NCBI RefSeq assembly: GCF_003003215.1
Contig: NZ_PVUF01000006.1
Span: 1 to 64,000, forward strand
Direction: 5' to 3'
From: Tritonibacter scottomollicae
GTDB taxonomy: Bacteria > Pseudomonadota > Alphaproteobacteria > Rhodobacterales > Rhodobacteraceae
Length of the DNA: 64,000 bases
Below, one piece after another: positions 26,212 through 35,099 of the stretch. Position numbers and translations under genes: made by a program. The stretch's first letter is position 1. Every line of letters starts with the position of its first letter. A model generated the notes under the pieces. The model ran no database searches, was not told the origin of the DNA, and worked only from the letters and a program-made list of their open reading frames with translations.

Positions 26212-28751
26212 GCACCACCGACCTGCCCGCCCCGGGCCAATTTCGCCTCGCCTGGCGCTTTGCCCTGCGCGAGCTGCGCGGCGGTTTGCGCGGGTTTCGC
26301 CTCTTTCTGGCCTGTCTCGCGCTTGGGGTTGGCGTCATTGCCGCCATCGGCTCGATCCGCGCCTCCATCGAGGCGGGGCTGACCCGCGAAGGCGCCAGCC
26401 TGCTCGGTGGCGATGCGGAGCTGACCTTCACCTACCGCTTTGCCACGCAGGATGAGGCGGCGTGGATGGCGCAGGTCGCCCGCGACCGTTCCGAGGTGGT
26501 GGAGTTTCGCTCCATGGCGGTGGTGGATGACGAACGCGCGCTGACTCAGGTGAAATCAGTCGACGCCGCCTATCCCTTGCGCGGTGAGGTCCGCTTGACT
26601 TCTGGCGCGCCTCTGCACGAGGCCCTCGCCGAGGTTGATGGCCGCCCCGGCGCGGTGATGGAGCGGGTTCTGGCGGACCGGTTGGGGCTAAGCGAGGGCG
26701 AGTTTTTCAACCTCGGCACGCAGGAATTCCGCCTAAGCGGCCTTATTGAGTGGGAACCGGATGCAGCCGGATCGGGCTTTTCCATCGGGCCGCGCACGTT
26801 GGTGCGCACGGACGCGCTGGCGCAGTCTGGATTGCTGGCGCCGGGCACGCTCTATTCGACCAAATACCGCCTGACCCTGCCGCCTGACGCCGATCTGCAA
26901 GCGCTGGAACAAGACGCCCGTGCGCAGTTCGAAGACAGCGGCATGCGCTGGCGCGACGCACGCAACGGCGCGCCGGGGATTGCGCGCTTTGTCGAGCGTT
27001 TGGGTGCGTTTCTGGTGCTGGTGGGTCTATCGGGGCTGGCCGTGGGCGGCGTAGGCGTCTCCACCGCGGTGCGCGCCTATCTCGCCACCAAGACCGAGAC
27101 CATCGCCACCCTGCGCACGCTTGGCGCCGAACGGCGGGTGATCTTTTTGACCTATTTCCTGCAGATCGGCGTGTTGTCGCTCTGCGGTATTGCGCTGGGA
27201 CTGGTGCTGGGCGGGATCGGGCCGCTGCTGCTGGGGCCGCTGATCGCAGCACAGCTGCCGTTTCCGGCGGTGTTTTCCGTCTACCCCGGGGCACTGGCCG
27301 AGTCCGCACTCTACGGTGTTCTGACGGCGCTTCTCTTCACCCTCTGGCCTCTGGCCCGGGCAGAGCGCATCCGGGCCGCCGCGCTCTACCGTGATGCGGT
27401 GGGCGGGCCCATGCAGTGGCCCGCGAAGCGCTATATCCTTGCCACCCTGGCGACACTGGGCCTTCTGATCGCGGCGGCTGCGCTGTTCAGCGGTGCGCCC
27501 GCATTGGCGCTTTGGACGGCGGGCGGGCTGATCGGCGCGCTGATCGTATTGCTGATCGCCGGGGCCGCCATCGGCTGGCTGGCCCGGATCAGCAACCGGC
27601 TGGCGCGCGGTAAGCCCGCGCTCCGCTGGGCGCTGGCTTCCATCGCCTCCACTCGTGACGGCGCAATGCCTGCGGTGCTGGCGCTGGGGCTTGGCCTGAC
27701 CGTGCTGGCCGCCATCGGCCAGATCGACGGCAATATGCGCCGCGCCATTGCGGGCAACCTGCCGGATGTTGCGCCGTCCTATTTCTTTGTCGACATCCAG
27801 CGCGACCAGATGCCCGCCTTTCTGGAGCGTGTCGAGGGCGACCCTCAGGTGAGCAAAGTGGACAATGCGCCCATGTTGCGCGGCATTATCAACCGCATCA
27901 ATGATCGCCCCGCCAAGGAGGTCGCAGGCGATCATTGGGTTATTCGCGGAGATCGCGGTGTGACATACGCCGCCGCCAAACCCGCCAGTACCAATGTAAC
28001 CGCGGGCGAATGGTGGCCGGACGATTACACCGGCGCGCCACAGATTTCATTTGCCGCCGAAGAGGCCGAGGAAATGGGCCTGAAGCTCGGCGACACCATG
28101 ACCATCAACGTGCTTGGTCGCGACATCACCGGCAGTATCACCAGTTTCCGCGAGGTGGATTTTTCCAACGCGGGCATGGGGTTTGTTCTAACCATGAATG
28201 AGGCTGCGCTGATCGGCGCACCGCACAGCTACATCGCCAGCGTCTATGCAGAAGAGGAAGCTGAAGCCGCCATCCTGCGCGACGTGGCCCGCGCCATGCC
28301 CAACATCACCGCGATCCGGGTGCGCGATGCAATCGACCGGGTGTCGGAAATCCTCGGCCAACTGGCCACCGCGACCGCCTATGGCGCGGCGGCAACTCTG
28401 TTCACCGGCTTTCTGGTGCTACTTGGCACGGCAGCGGCGGCGGAACCGGCACGGCGATACGAGGCGGCACTTTTGAAGACATTGGGCGCGCCCCGTGGCC
28501 AGATCCTGCGCAGCTTTGCCCTGCGCTCTGCCCTCCTGGGTGCGGCGGCGGGCAGCGTGGCCCTGCTGGCGGGGATACTGGGCGCTTGGTCCGTCAGCCA
28601 TTTCGTGCTGGAAACCGACTATGTGGTGATCTGGCCCAATGCGATCGGAGTGATCGGCGGCGGCGTTCTGGTGACGCTCTTTGCCGGATTGGCCTACGCA
28701 TTGCGCCCGCTGGCGGCACGACCGGCACGGGTGCTGCGTGCGCGCGACTAG
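26208..28751 (+). CDS. YbbP-like FtsX-family ABC permease
   Basis: Large inner-membrane permease of 847 aa. It has a first helix near residues 25-50 (FRLFLACLALGVGVIAAIG), a large periplasmic domain, then helices grouped around residues 265-430, a second periplasmic domain and three C-terminal helices, the MacB/FtsX-type duplicated layout of YbbP. It is translationally coupled to the ATPase gene. It probably moves lipids or peptides out of the membrane by mechanotransmission rather than as a classical importer. The gene ends 8 bases before the convergent nsrR-like stop. Confidence 0.92.
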   Translation: MSTTDLPAPGQFRLAWRFALRELRGGLRGFRLFLACLALGVGVIAAIGSIRASIEAGLTREGASLLGGDAELTFTYRFATQDEAAWMAQVARDRSEVVEFRSMAVVDDERALTQVKSVDAAYPLRGEVRLTSGAPLHEALAEVDGRPGAVMERVLADRLGLSEGEFFNLGTQEFRLSGLIEWEPDAAGSGFSIGPRTLVRTDALAQSGLLAPGTLYSTKYRLTLPPDADLQALEQDARAQFEDSGMRWRDARNGAPGIARFVERLGAFLVLVGLSGLAVGGVGVSTAVRAYLATKTETIATLRTLGAERRVIFLTYFLQIGVLSLCGIALGLVLGGIGPLLLGPLIAAQLPFPAVFSVYPGALAESALYGVLTALLFTLWPLARAERIRAAALYRDAVGGPMQWPAKRYILATLATLGLLIAAAALFSGAPALALWTAGGLIGALIVLLIAGAAIGWLARISNRLARGKPALRWALASIASTRDGAMPAVLALGLGLTVLAAIGQIDGNMRRAIAGNLPDVAPSYFFVDIQRDQMPAFLERVEGDPQVSKVDNAPMLRGIINRINDRPAKEVAGDHWVIRGDRGVTYAAAKPASTNVTAGEWWPDDYTGAPQISFAAEEAEEMGLKLGDTMTINVLGRDITGSITSFREVDFSNAGMGFVLTMNEAALIGAPHSYIASVYAEEEAEAAILRDVARAMPNITAIRVRDAIDRVSEILGQLATATAYGAAATLFTGFLVLLGTAAAAEPARRYEAALLKTLGAPRGQILRSFALRSALLGAAAGSVALLAGILGAWSVSHFVLETDYVVIWPNAIGVIGGGVLVTLFAGLAYALRPLAARPARVLRARD

Positions 28752-28759
28752 GGGTGACC

Positions 28760-29227
28760 CTAGGCGTGCGCCGCCGCTTCGGGACCGGGACAGGACATCG
28801 GCGCCAGAATACGCTGCAACTCGAAATTGTCGCAGGTCAGGCTATCCAGCCTGACCCCGTCCAGCGCAGTGTAGAACGCCTCTCCCGCACGGGTCAGGGC
28901 ATCACGCAGGCGACAGGCCGCCACCAACGGGCAGGTATTGTCGGCATCGGCAAAGCATTCAACCATCGGCAATCCGCCCTCAACCTGCCGGAAGACATCG
29001 CCAATGCAGATATCGCTGGCCGTCCGACCCAGGGTCAGCCCCCCGTTGCGGCCACGCTGGGTCTTCAGAAACCCAAGCTGGCTCAGTTGATTGACCACTT
29101 GCGCCAGATGGTTTTCCGAGATGTTGCAACGCTGCGCAATCTCGGATTTGGTGACAAGGCGACCCTCGTGCAGGGCACAATACATCAGCAGACGGACCGC
29201 GATATTGGTTCTTTTTGTGATACGCAT
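28760..29227 (-). CDS. Rrf2 family regulator, NsrR-like
   Basis: Transcription factor of 155 aa with N-terminal winged helix (SENHLAQVVNQLSQLGFLKT as recognition region, RGRNGGLTLG as wing) and three cysteines at 91, 99 and 105, the spacing of [4Fe-4S] NsrR of Bacillus and also of RirA. The recognition helix is closer to NsrR (NHL-x-VVNQL) than to RirA. Residue 8 is Asn where Bacillus NsrR has its Asp ligand. NsrR-type proteins are repressors relieved by nitric oxide. An FNR-type site lies 62 bases upstream. The start at 29227 has GAGAGG before it; the longer frame to 29437 adds low-quality sequence. Confidence 0.85.
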   Translation of the reverse strand: MRITKRTNIAVRLLMYCALHEGRLVTKSEIAQRCNISENHLAQVVNQLSQLGFLKTQRGRNGGLTLGRTASDICIGDVFRQVEGGLPMVECFADADNTCPLVAACRLRDALTRAGEAFYTALDGVRLDSLTCDNFELQRILAPMSCPGPEAAAHA

Positions 29228-29288
29228 TGAAGGGCCCTCTCCCGGAGACGGTGACAGCCCAGTGTTGCAAATTGAGACAAAAAGCGGT

Positions 29289-29302
29289 TTGACATACATC
29301 AA
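29289..29302. promoter_or_regulatory. FNR/CRP-type binding site between divergent genes
   Basis: TTGACATACATCAA matches the FNR consensus TTGAT-N4-ATCAA with one change and is also close to the FnrL form TTGAC-N4-GTCAA. It lies 62 bases before the nsrR-like start and 28 bases before the GGCT-like start, so it could activate the former or block the latter. It suggests control by oxygen or nitric oxide. Confidence 0.65.
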
Positions 29303-29329
29303 AGCCCCCTCAGAAAACGACAAGGCCTC

Positions 29330-29899
29330 ATGACACCGCATTTCTTCGGCTTCGGCAGCCTCGTAAACACCGCCAGCCATATCTACGGCAACACCCGCCC
29401 CGCGCGATTGGCGGGCTGGAGGCGCGCCTGGGTGCACACGCCGGAGCGCAATCTGGCGTTTCTAAGCGTCCGCCCGGCACATGGACATGTGATCGAAGGG
29501 CTGCTGGCTGCGGTCCCGAACGGCGATTGGGCCGCGCTGGACGAACGCGAAACCGGATATGTGCGCGTCGATGTGACAGCACAGGTGGCCCATGACATGG
29601 CCCCTGCCCCGCAGATCTCGCTCTATCAGGTGCCGGACGAGACCCAGGACCCGGACGCAAACGGCCACAAGATCCTGATGAGCTATCTCGACGTGGTGCT
29701 GCGCGGCTATACGCAGGTCTTCGGCGAGGGCGGTGCGCGGGCCTTCATGGCGACGACGGATGGCTGGGAGACGCCGATCCTGGATGACCGCGCCACCCCC
29801 CGCTATCCACGCCATCAGGAGATCACAGCCGAGGAACGCACGCTTCACGATACGCTGATTGCTGAGGCAGGCGCACGGGTTCTGGCGGTCGACGTATGA
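29330..29899 (+). CDS. Gamma-glutamylcyclotransferase-like (GGCT fold) protein
   Basis: Protein of 189 aa beginning FFGFGSLVN, the substrate-pocket motif (YGSL-like) of the GGCT fold, followed by RLAGWRRAW and, at about residue 63, ALDERETGYVRVDV, where the Glu of DERE/E-x-YxR is the usual catalytic acid. Members split gamma-glutamyl compounds such as glutathione breakdown products; AIG2/YtfP-like members have other or unknown roles. It is divergent from the nsrR-like gene and overlaps the DUF2254 gene by 4 bases. Confidence 0.82.
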   Translation: MTPHFFGFGSLVNTASHIYGNTRPARLAGWRRAWVHTPERNLAFLSVRPAHGHVIEGLLAAVPNGDWAALDERETGYVRVDVTAQVAHDMAPAPQISLYQVPDETQDPDANGHKILMSYLDVVLRGYTQVFGEGGARAFMATTDGWETPILDDRATPRYPRHQEITAEERTLHDTLIAEAGARVLAVDV

Positions 29900-31074
29900 T
29901 CTCGCGCAGCCTCCTGCTGTTGCGTCGCGTCACGCGACAGCTGTGGTTCCGGGTGGTTGCGATCTCACTGTTCTCATTGCTGGCTTTGGCTGTAGCGCCA
30001 CTGCTGGCGCCTATTCTGCCGCAGGAGTGGGAAAACAGGTTCGGGCGCGATGCAGTGCTGCCTGTACTCAACATCCTCGCCACCGGCATGCTGGCGGTGA
30101 CCACCTTCTCGCTCAACGTCATGGTCAGCGCATATCGCACCGCCTCCACCATGGCGACGCCGCGCGTCTATCGGCTGCTGCTGGAGGACACTGTGACACA
30201 GAGCGTGCTGGCGACCTTCACCGGCGGCTTCGTCTATTCGCTGAGCGCGATCATCCTGTTCCGGGCCAGGCTTTACCCGCCCGGCGCCGCCTTTGTCGTG
30301 TTTGTGATGACCGTGCTGGTGGTGGCGCTGATCGTGATCGCCATCCTGCGCTGGATCGACCACCTGTCGGATCTGGGCAGCATGGACCACACCCTGCGCC
30401 TGATCGAGACCCGCACCCGCAATAGCCTGCAGGCGCGCAAGGACACACCCAGCCTCGGCGGGTGTTGCGACACGTCGGAGCCGCCAGCGGACGCCCGTCC
30501 GATTGCCGCTGCTGAAAGCGGATTTGTGCGGTTCGTCGACATGCCCGCTCTCAACGCTCGTGCAGAGGAGGCGGGCGTCACCATTCATCTGACCCGCCTG
30601 CCGGGCGAGTTCGTGCTGCGCGGACGGCCGCTTGCCATGGCGCAGGGTGGCGATGAGGATTTCTGCACCGAAGCCACGGGTCTGATCGACATCGGCGACG
30701 TGCGCAGTTTCGAGCAGGACCCGGCCTTCGGGCTGACCCTGCTGGCCGAAACCGCGCAGCGGGCCCTGTCACCCGGTGTAAACGATCCCGGCACCGCGAT
30801 CGAGGTGATGGGCCGCATCGAACGGCTGTTGTGGGAGACCCTGCCCGATGGCACCGAGACCGAGGGAGGCGAGGTCCGTTTCCCGCACATCCACCTGCCA
30901 CCGGTGACGGCGCAGGAGCTGCTGAAGGCATGTTTCCCCCCCATTGCACGCTGCGCCGAGGATGCGCCGGAGGTGATGCAATGGATGGATAAAGCGCTCA
31001 GCGAGCTGGAGCACCACCCCAACACCGCCATGACCAAAGCGGCACGCAAGATGCACAACAGTTTCTTCGACTAG
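29896..31074 (+). CDS. DUF2254 membrane protein
   Basis: Protein of 392 aa. Four hydrophobic helices fall in residues ~20-160 (LFSLLALAVAPLLAP, VLNILATGMLAVTTFSLNVM, SVLATFTGGFVYSLSAIIL, AFVVFVMTVLVVALIVIAI). A long soluble C-terminal part contains ALSPGVNDPGTAIEVM, the most typical DUF2254 segment. No function is established for the family. It is translationally coupled to the GGCT-like gene (ATGA). Confidence 0.88.
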   Translation: MISRSLLLLRRVTRQLWFRVVAISLFSLLALAVAPLLAPILPQEWENRFGRDAVLPVLNILATGMLAVTTFSLNVMVSAYRTASTMATPRVYRLLLEDTVTQSVLATFTGGFVYSLSAIILFRARLYPPGAAFVVFVMTVLVVALIVIAILRWIDHLSDLGSMDHTLRLIETRTRNSLQARKDTPSLGGCCDTSEPPADARPIAAAESGFVRFVDMPALNARAEEAGVTIHLTRLPGEFVLRGRPLAMAQGGDEDFCTEATGLIDIGDVRSFEQDPAFGLTLLAETAQRALSPGVNDPGTAIEVMGRIERLLWETLPDGTETEGGEVRFPHIHLPPVTAQELLKACFPPIARCAEDAPEVMQWMDKALSELEHHPNTAMTKAARKMHNSFFD

Positions 31075-31087
31075 GCGCTTGTAACCA

Positions 31088-31118
31088 AAACGGGCAGAGC
31101 CTGCGCCCTGCCCGTTCT
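31088..31118. terminator. Bidirectional terminator between DUF2254 gene and gltX
   Basis: Stem AACGGGCAG/CTGCCCGTT, 9 bp, with a loop of about 10 nt, flanked by AAAA on one side and TTCTTG on the other, between two convergent genes. Confidence 0.75.
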
Positions 31119-31151
31119 TGATTGTCCGATATTCAGCTCGCAGCCTCAGTC

Positions 31152-32477
31152 TCAGCCGCGCGCGCGCACCGTCTCCATCAACGCCAGCAAGGCGGACATG
31201 TCGGGGCCGCGCTCCATGCCGGTGACGGCCTTGCGCAGGGGCATGAACAGCCCCTTGCCCTTGCGGCCGGTCTTTTCCTTAACCGCGGCCGTCCATTTGC
31301 CCCAGCTCTCGCTGTCGTAGGGGCCTTCGGGCAGCAGCGCCATCGCCTCGGCGATGAATTCCTTGTCCTCCTCGGCGATCAGTGGCTCGGCGCCATCACG
31401 GCAGAGCACCCACCAGCCCTCAAGATCCTTGAGCGTGGTGATATTCTCCTTCGCCACCCCCCAGAAGGCCTCCTGCTTGTCCTCGGGCACGCCCGCCGCT
31501 GCCACATGCGACTGCACCGCCGACAGCGGAAGCCCCTGCAGGTAGCGCGCGGTCAGCGGATAGAGATCATCGGCATCAAACTTGGTCGGCGCGGAGCCGA
31601 ACCGGTTGATGTCGAAGCCCTCGACCAGCTCTGCCATCTCGTGGCGCAGCTCCACCGGGTCGGACGAGCCCAGACGCGCCATCAACGACAGGAGCGCCAT
31701 CGGCTTCACGCCCGCCTCGCGCAGGTCGCGCAGCGCCAATGTGCCGAGGCGTTTGGACAGCGCCTCGCCCTGCGGACCGGTGAGCAGCGAGTGATGCGCA
31801 AATTCCGGGTGGCCATGACCCAGCGCCGACATGATCTGGATCTGTGTCGCGGTATTGGTCACGTGGTCGGAGCCGCGCACCACATGGGTCACGCCCATGT
31901 CGGTGTCATCCACTACCGAGGCGATGGTGTAGAGCACCTGCCCGTCACCGCGGATCAGCACCGGGTCGGACACGGAGGCCGCATCAATGGAGATGTCGCC
32001 AAGGATGCCGTCGTTCCAGTCAATCCGCTCGTGGTCCAGCTTGAACCGCCAGACGCCATTGCCACGCTCGGCGCGCAGGGCGTCCTTCTCAGCATCGGAC
32101 AGCGTCAGCGCAGCGCGGTCATAGACCGGCGGCTTGCCCATGTTGAGCTGCTTCTTGCGCTTGAGGTCCAGTTCCGTCGGGGTCTCGAAGGCCTCGTAGA
32201 AGCGGCCGATCTCGCGCAGCTTATCGGCGGCCTCGGCATAGCGGTCGAGCCGCTCGGACTGGCGTTCCACCTTGTCCCATGTGAGGCCGAGCCATTCCAG
32301 ATCCTGCTTGATCGCGTCGACGTATTCTTCTTTCGAGCGCTCGGGATCGGTGTCGTCGATGCGCAGGATGAATGTCCCGCCGGCCTTGCGGGCGATCAGG
32401 TAGTTCATCAGCGCGGTGCGCAGGTTGCCCACGTGGATATAGCCGGTGGGCGACGGCGCAAAACGGGTGGTGGTCAT
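31152..32477 (-). CDS. gltX: Glutamyl-tRNA synthetase
   Basis: Charges tRNA-Glu, and in most alphaproteobacteria also tRNA-Gln for later amidation. The 441-aa protein has the HIGH-type motif in RFAPSPTGYIHVGNLRTAL at the start and the KMSKS-type motif ALSKRLGTLAL near residue 235. AGGAGA precedes the ATG at 32477; the frame to 32627 is not needed. Alphaproteobacteria often have two GltX proteins; which type this is cannot be decided here. Confidence 0.95.
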   Translation of the reverse strand: MTTTRFAPSPTGYIHVGNLRTALMNYLIARKAGGTFILRIDDTDPERSKEEYVDAIKQDLEWLGLTWDKVERQSERLDRYAEAADKLREIGRFYEAFETPTELDLKRKKQLNMGKPPVYDRAALTLSDAEKDALRAERGNGVWRFKLDHERIDWNDGILGDISIDAASVSDPVLIRGDGQVLYTIASVVDDTDMGVTHVVRGSDHVTNTATQIQIMSALGHGHPEFAHHSLLTGPQGEALSKRLGTLALRDLREAGVKPMALLSLMARLGSSDPVELRHEMAELVEGFDINRFGSAPTKFDADDLYPLTARYLQGLPLSAVQSHVAAAGVPEDKQEAFWGVAKENITTLKDLEGWWVLCRDGAEPLIAEEDKEFIAEAMALLPEGPYDSESWGKWTAAVKEKTGRKGKGLFMPLRKAVTGMERGPDMSALLALMETVRARG

Positions 32478-32554
32478 CGCAATTCTCCTGTTGGTCGTTG
32501 ATCTGTCACAGGCGCGCGGAATTGTCCAGTTTTCGCGTCTTTGGCTGCAAAGAT

Positions 32555-32607
32555 GCGCCCCTGTCGGGGCGCGGCCTCCGGCGGAGGTATTTGGGAAAAG
32601 ATGAAGG
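32555..32607 (+). repeat. Intergenic repeat, copy A
   Basis: A sequence of about 52 bases made of a hairpin (GCGCCCC-TGTC-GGGGCGC), a second dyad (CCTCCGGCGGAGG) and the tail GGTATTTGGGAAAAGATGAA. It is almost identical to the inverted copy at 52889-52941, and its tail recurs at 40989-41010. It lies between divergent gltX and an MBL gene. Function unknown. Confidence 0.75.
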
Positions 32608-32705
32608 CAGTGTGTGCTCCCACGCATTCGTGATCGGGCTTCAGGGGACTTTGCGGGTCGGTGCGCTAGGCTTGGTTCATACCACTCAACAGGGAGACCA
32701 AGAGG

Positions 32706-33644
32706 ATGACATTAAAGCTATCCCGCCGTGCCGCGCTGGCCGGTGTTGCCGCCGCCCCGATTGCTGCGACCGTTGCTGCGCCCGTGAGAGCTGCGGGCGA
32801 TAAGGCCGCCATGACACCTTTGCATGCCCGCGCCTTCAAGGTCGGGGATTATACCGTGCACAGCCTGCTTGCGGGCAGCACCGGGCGCGACGGGGTGCAG
32901 GATATCTTTGGCGGCGGGGCCTCGGATGAGGCGTTCGCCCAAGTGGCAGAAGAGAATTTTATCTCCGACACCAATGCGCAGTTCTATTTCACCCCGACGC
33001 TGGTTGATACCGGCGCGGAAAAAATCCTGTTCGACACGGGCCTCAACGCCGGCGGCATCACCTCGGCGCTGGCGGATGCGGGCGTGACACCCGACGAGAT
33101 CGATGTAGTGGTGCTGACCCATATGCACGGCGATCACATCGGCGGCATGACCGACGACAGCGGTGCGGCCACCTTTGCCAATGCGCGCTACGTGACGGCA
33201 GCGCGGGAGTATGACCACTGGACCGGCCTGCCCGAGGGCAATGGCGGTGCGGATCGGGTACGGGCCAAAGTGGCGCCGCAGGCCGAAAAGATGAGCTTTA
33301 TCGAGGATGGCGGCACGGTGGCCTCCGGGGTGACAGGCATGGCGGCCTTTGGGCATACGCCGGGCCACATGGTCTACATGATCGAGAGCGGCGGCCAGCA
33401 GCTGTTGCTGACGGCGGATCTGGCGAACCACTATGTGTTCCCCTTTGCCCATCCCGAATGGCAAACCAGTTTCGACACCGACAAGGATGCCGCCTCTGCC
33501 ACCCGCCGCCGGGTGCTGGAGATGCTGGCGGACAGCCGCACGCCGATGATCGGCTATCACATGCCCTTCCCGGCTGCCGGTTTTGTGGAGACGCGCGGCG
33601 ACGGCTTTCGGTTTGTGCCGGTGAGCTATCAGATGATGGGCTAG
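32706..33644 (+). CDS. Exported MBL-fold metallohydrolase
   Basis: Protein of 312 aa. It starts LSRRAALAGVAAAP, a twin-arginine-type signal ending near VRAAG, so it probably folds before export with its metals. The metal motif is THMHGDHIGG, with further ligands in FGHTPGHMVYMI and near MIGYHMPFPAAGF. It is most like the quorum-quenching or general-hydrolase branch; a lactonase or similar esterase activity is possible but not shown. AGGGAG lies upstream of the ATG. Confidence 0.87.
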   Translation: MTLKLSRRAALAGVAAAPIAATVAAPVRAAGDKAAMTPLHARAFKVGDYTVHSLLAGSTGRDGVQDIFGGGASDEAFAQVAEENFISDTNAQFYFTPTLVDTGAEKILFDTGLNAGGITSALADAGVTPDEIDVVVLTHMHGDHIGGMTDDSGAATFANARYVTAAREYDHWTGLPEGNGGADRVRAKVAPQAEKMSFIEDGGTVASGVTGMAAFGHTPGHMVYMIESGGQQLLLTADLANHYVFPFAHPEWQTSFDTDKDAASATRRRVLEMLADSRTPMIGYHMPFPAAGFVETRGDGFRFVPVSYQMMG

Positions 33645-33668
33645 GGCTTCAGTCCTGCCGGGCGGCGG

Positions 33669-34964
33669 TCAGTACCGGCTGAGGCGGAAGGGGCGCGGGT
33701 CCACGATGGGCGTGTCCCCCGTCACCAGATCCGCTGTCAGCCGCCCGGCACCGGGGCCGAGGCCAAAACCGTGGCCGCTGTAGCCGGTGGAGACAAACAG
33801 GCCGGGACGGGCCTGCACTTCGGAGATCACCGGAATTTCATCCGGGGTCACATCAATCAGGCCACCCCAGCTTTGGGTGACATCAGCCTTTTCCAGCGCC
33901 GGGAAGGCATCGCGCACCGCCGCAAGCCCACGGCGCAGGGCCTTTTGCGAGGGTTGAGGATCAAGCACGCGGGTTTCCTCAAACGCGGTGCGATCCTGGC
34001 CGGTCCAAGGGCGGGCCTCGCGGGCCTCGGTGCTCCACCGATTGGACAAGCGGAACCGCAGGGCGGTGACATCCTGCAGGAAGGCCGAAATGAAGCGGTG
34101 CCCGATGCGGAAGGTGTCGGGCACGATGTCAAAGGTGTTTTCGCCACCCGAGGCAACGGTATAGCCGCCATCTGCGCGTTTGCGCAGGCCAAAGCCCGCC
34201 GCCCAAAGCGCGGTCTCCGGCACGCCCTCGACCGGAGAGAGGCGCATCACGGAGTTGAGCACCTTGAGTTGCGGCAGGAAAATTCCCTCGTTGCGCAGGA
34301 ACAGACGCGACCAAGCCCCCCCTGCGACCACCACCGCCGTCGCGGTGACGCGGCCCTTTTCGGTAACAACGCCGCGAATGCGTCCGGCCTCCACATCCAG
34401 CGTGCGCACGGCGCAGCCGGTGACCACCACGGCGCCCTTGTCGCGCGCGGCCGAGGCTATGGCGTGGGTGGCCATCTGCGGTTCGGCGCAGCCATCCTGC
34501 GGTGTGTGAAAACCTGCGCGCAAACGTTGGCCATAGCCCGGCGTCAGCGCCTCTAGCGCCGCACCACGCAGCATATGTCCCTCACCGCCGATGTCTTTCA
34601 GATGCTCGGCCCAAGCCAGCAGTTCAGCCTCGCGCTTGCGGCTGCCAGCGGTGAACACGATACCGCATTTGGTATAGCCGGTTGCATGGCCGGTGCGTTC
34701 GTCCAGGCCCTCCCATATGCGTTGGGAATGGGTCATCAGCTCCATTTCGCGTGGGTCGCGCTGGGACATGCGCACCCAGCCCCAGTTGCGCGAGCTTTGT
34801 TCGCCCGCGATCTGGCCCTTTTCGCACAACAGCACCGAATGGCCCCGTTCAGCAAGTTCCAGCGCAGTGGAGGCGCCCACGATCCCACCGCCAATCACGA
34901 CGACATCAACCGCGTTTGGCAGCACGCGGTCCGAATTGAAATGAGGCAGCTTTGGTCCGGGCAT
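33669..34964 (-). CDS. FAD-dependent oxidoreductase, DadA-like
   Basis: DAO-fold flavoenzyme of 431 aa. The dinucleotide-binding motif is VVVIGGGIVGASTALELAERG near residues 21-41; SSRNWGWVRMSQRDPREMELM is a family-typical segment, and the C-terminal FVSTGYSGHGFGLGPGAGRL closes the FAD site. It should oxidise a secondary amine or D-amino acid, passing electrons to oxygen or quinone. No dadX or transporter lies nearby to fix the substrate. It is convergent with the MBL gene (24-base gap). Confidence 0.88.
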   Translation of the reverse strand: MPGPKLPHFNSDRVLPNAVDVVVIGGGIVGASTALELAERGHSVLLCEKGQIAGEQSSRNWGWVRMSQRDPREMELMTHSQRIWEGLDERTGHATGYTKCGIVFTAGSRKREAELLAWAEHLKDIGGEGHMLRGAALEALTPGYGQRLRAGFHTPQDGCAEPQMATHAIASAARDKGAVVVTGCAVRTLDVEAGRIRGVVTEKGRVTATAVVVAGGAWSRLFLRNEGIFLPQLKVLNSVMRLSPVEGVPETALWAAGFGLRKRADGGYTVASGGENTFDIVPDTFRIGHRFISAFLQDVTALRFRLSNRWSTEAREARPWTGQDRTAFEETRVLDPQPSQKALRRGLAAVRDAFPALEKADVTQSWGGLIDVTPDEIPVISEVQARPGLFVSTGYSGHGFGLGPGAGRLTADLVTGDTPIVDPRPFRLSRY

Positions 34965-35099
34965 GGGTCTGTTCTATTCCGTCAGGAAAGAGGGGGTCTA
35001 GCCGTGCATGACAGTCTTGAGGCCAGTTTCCGCAGCCTGTGTTCTTCCGGCCTCAACCGAGGCCGGAACGGTCATATTGTCCAGACCTGGATAGTCCGA

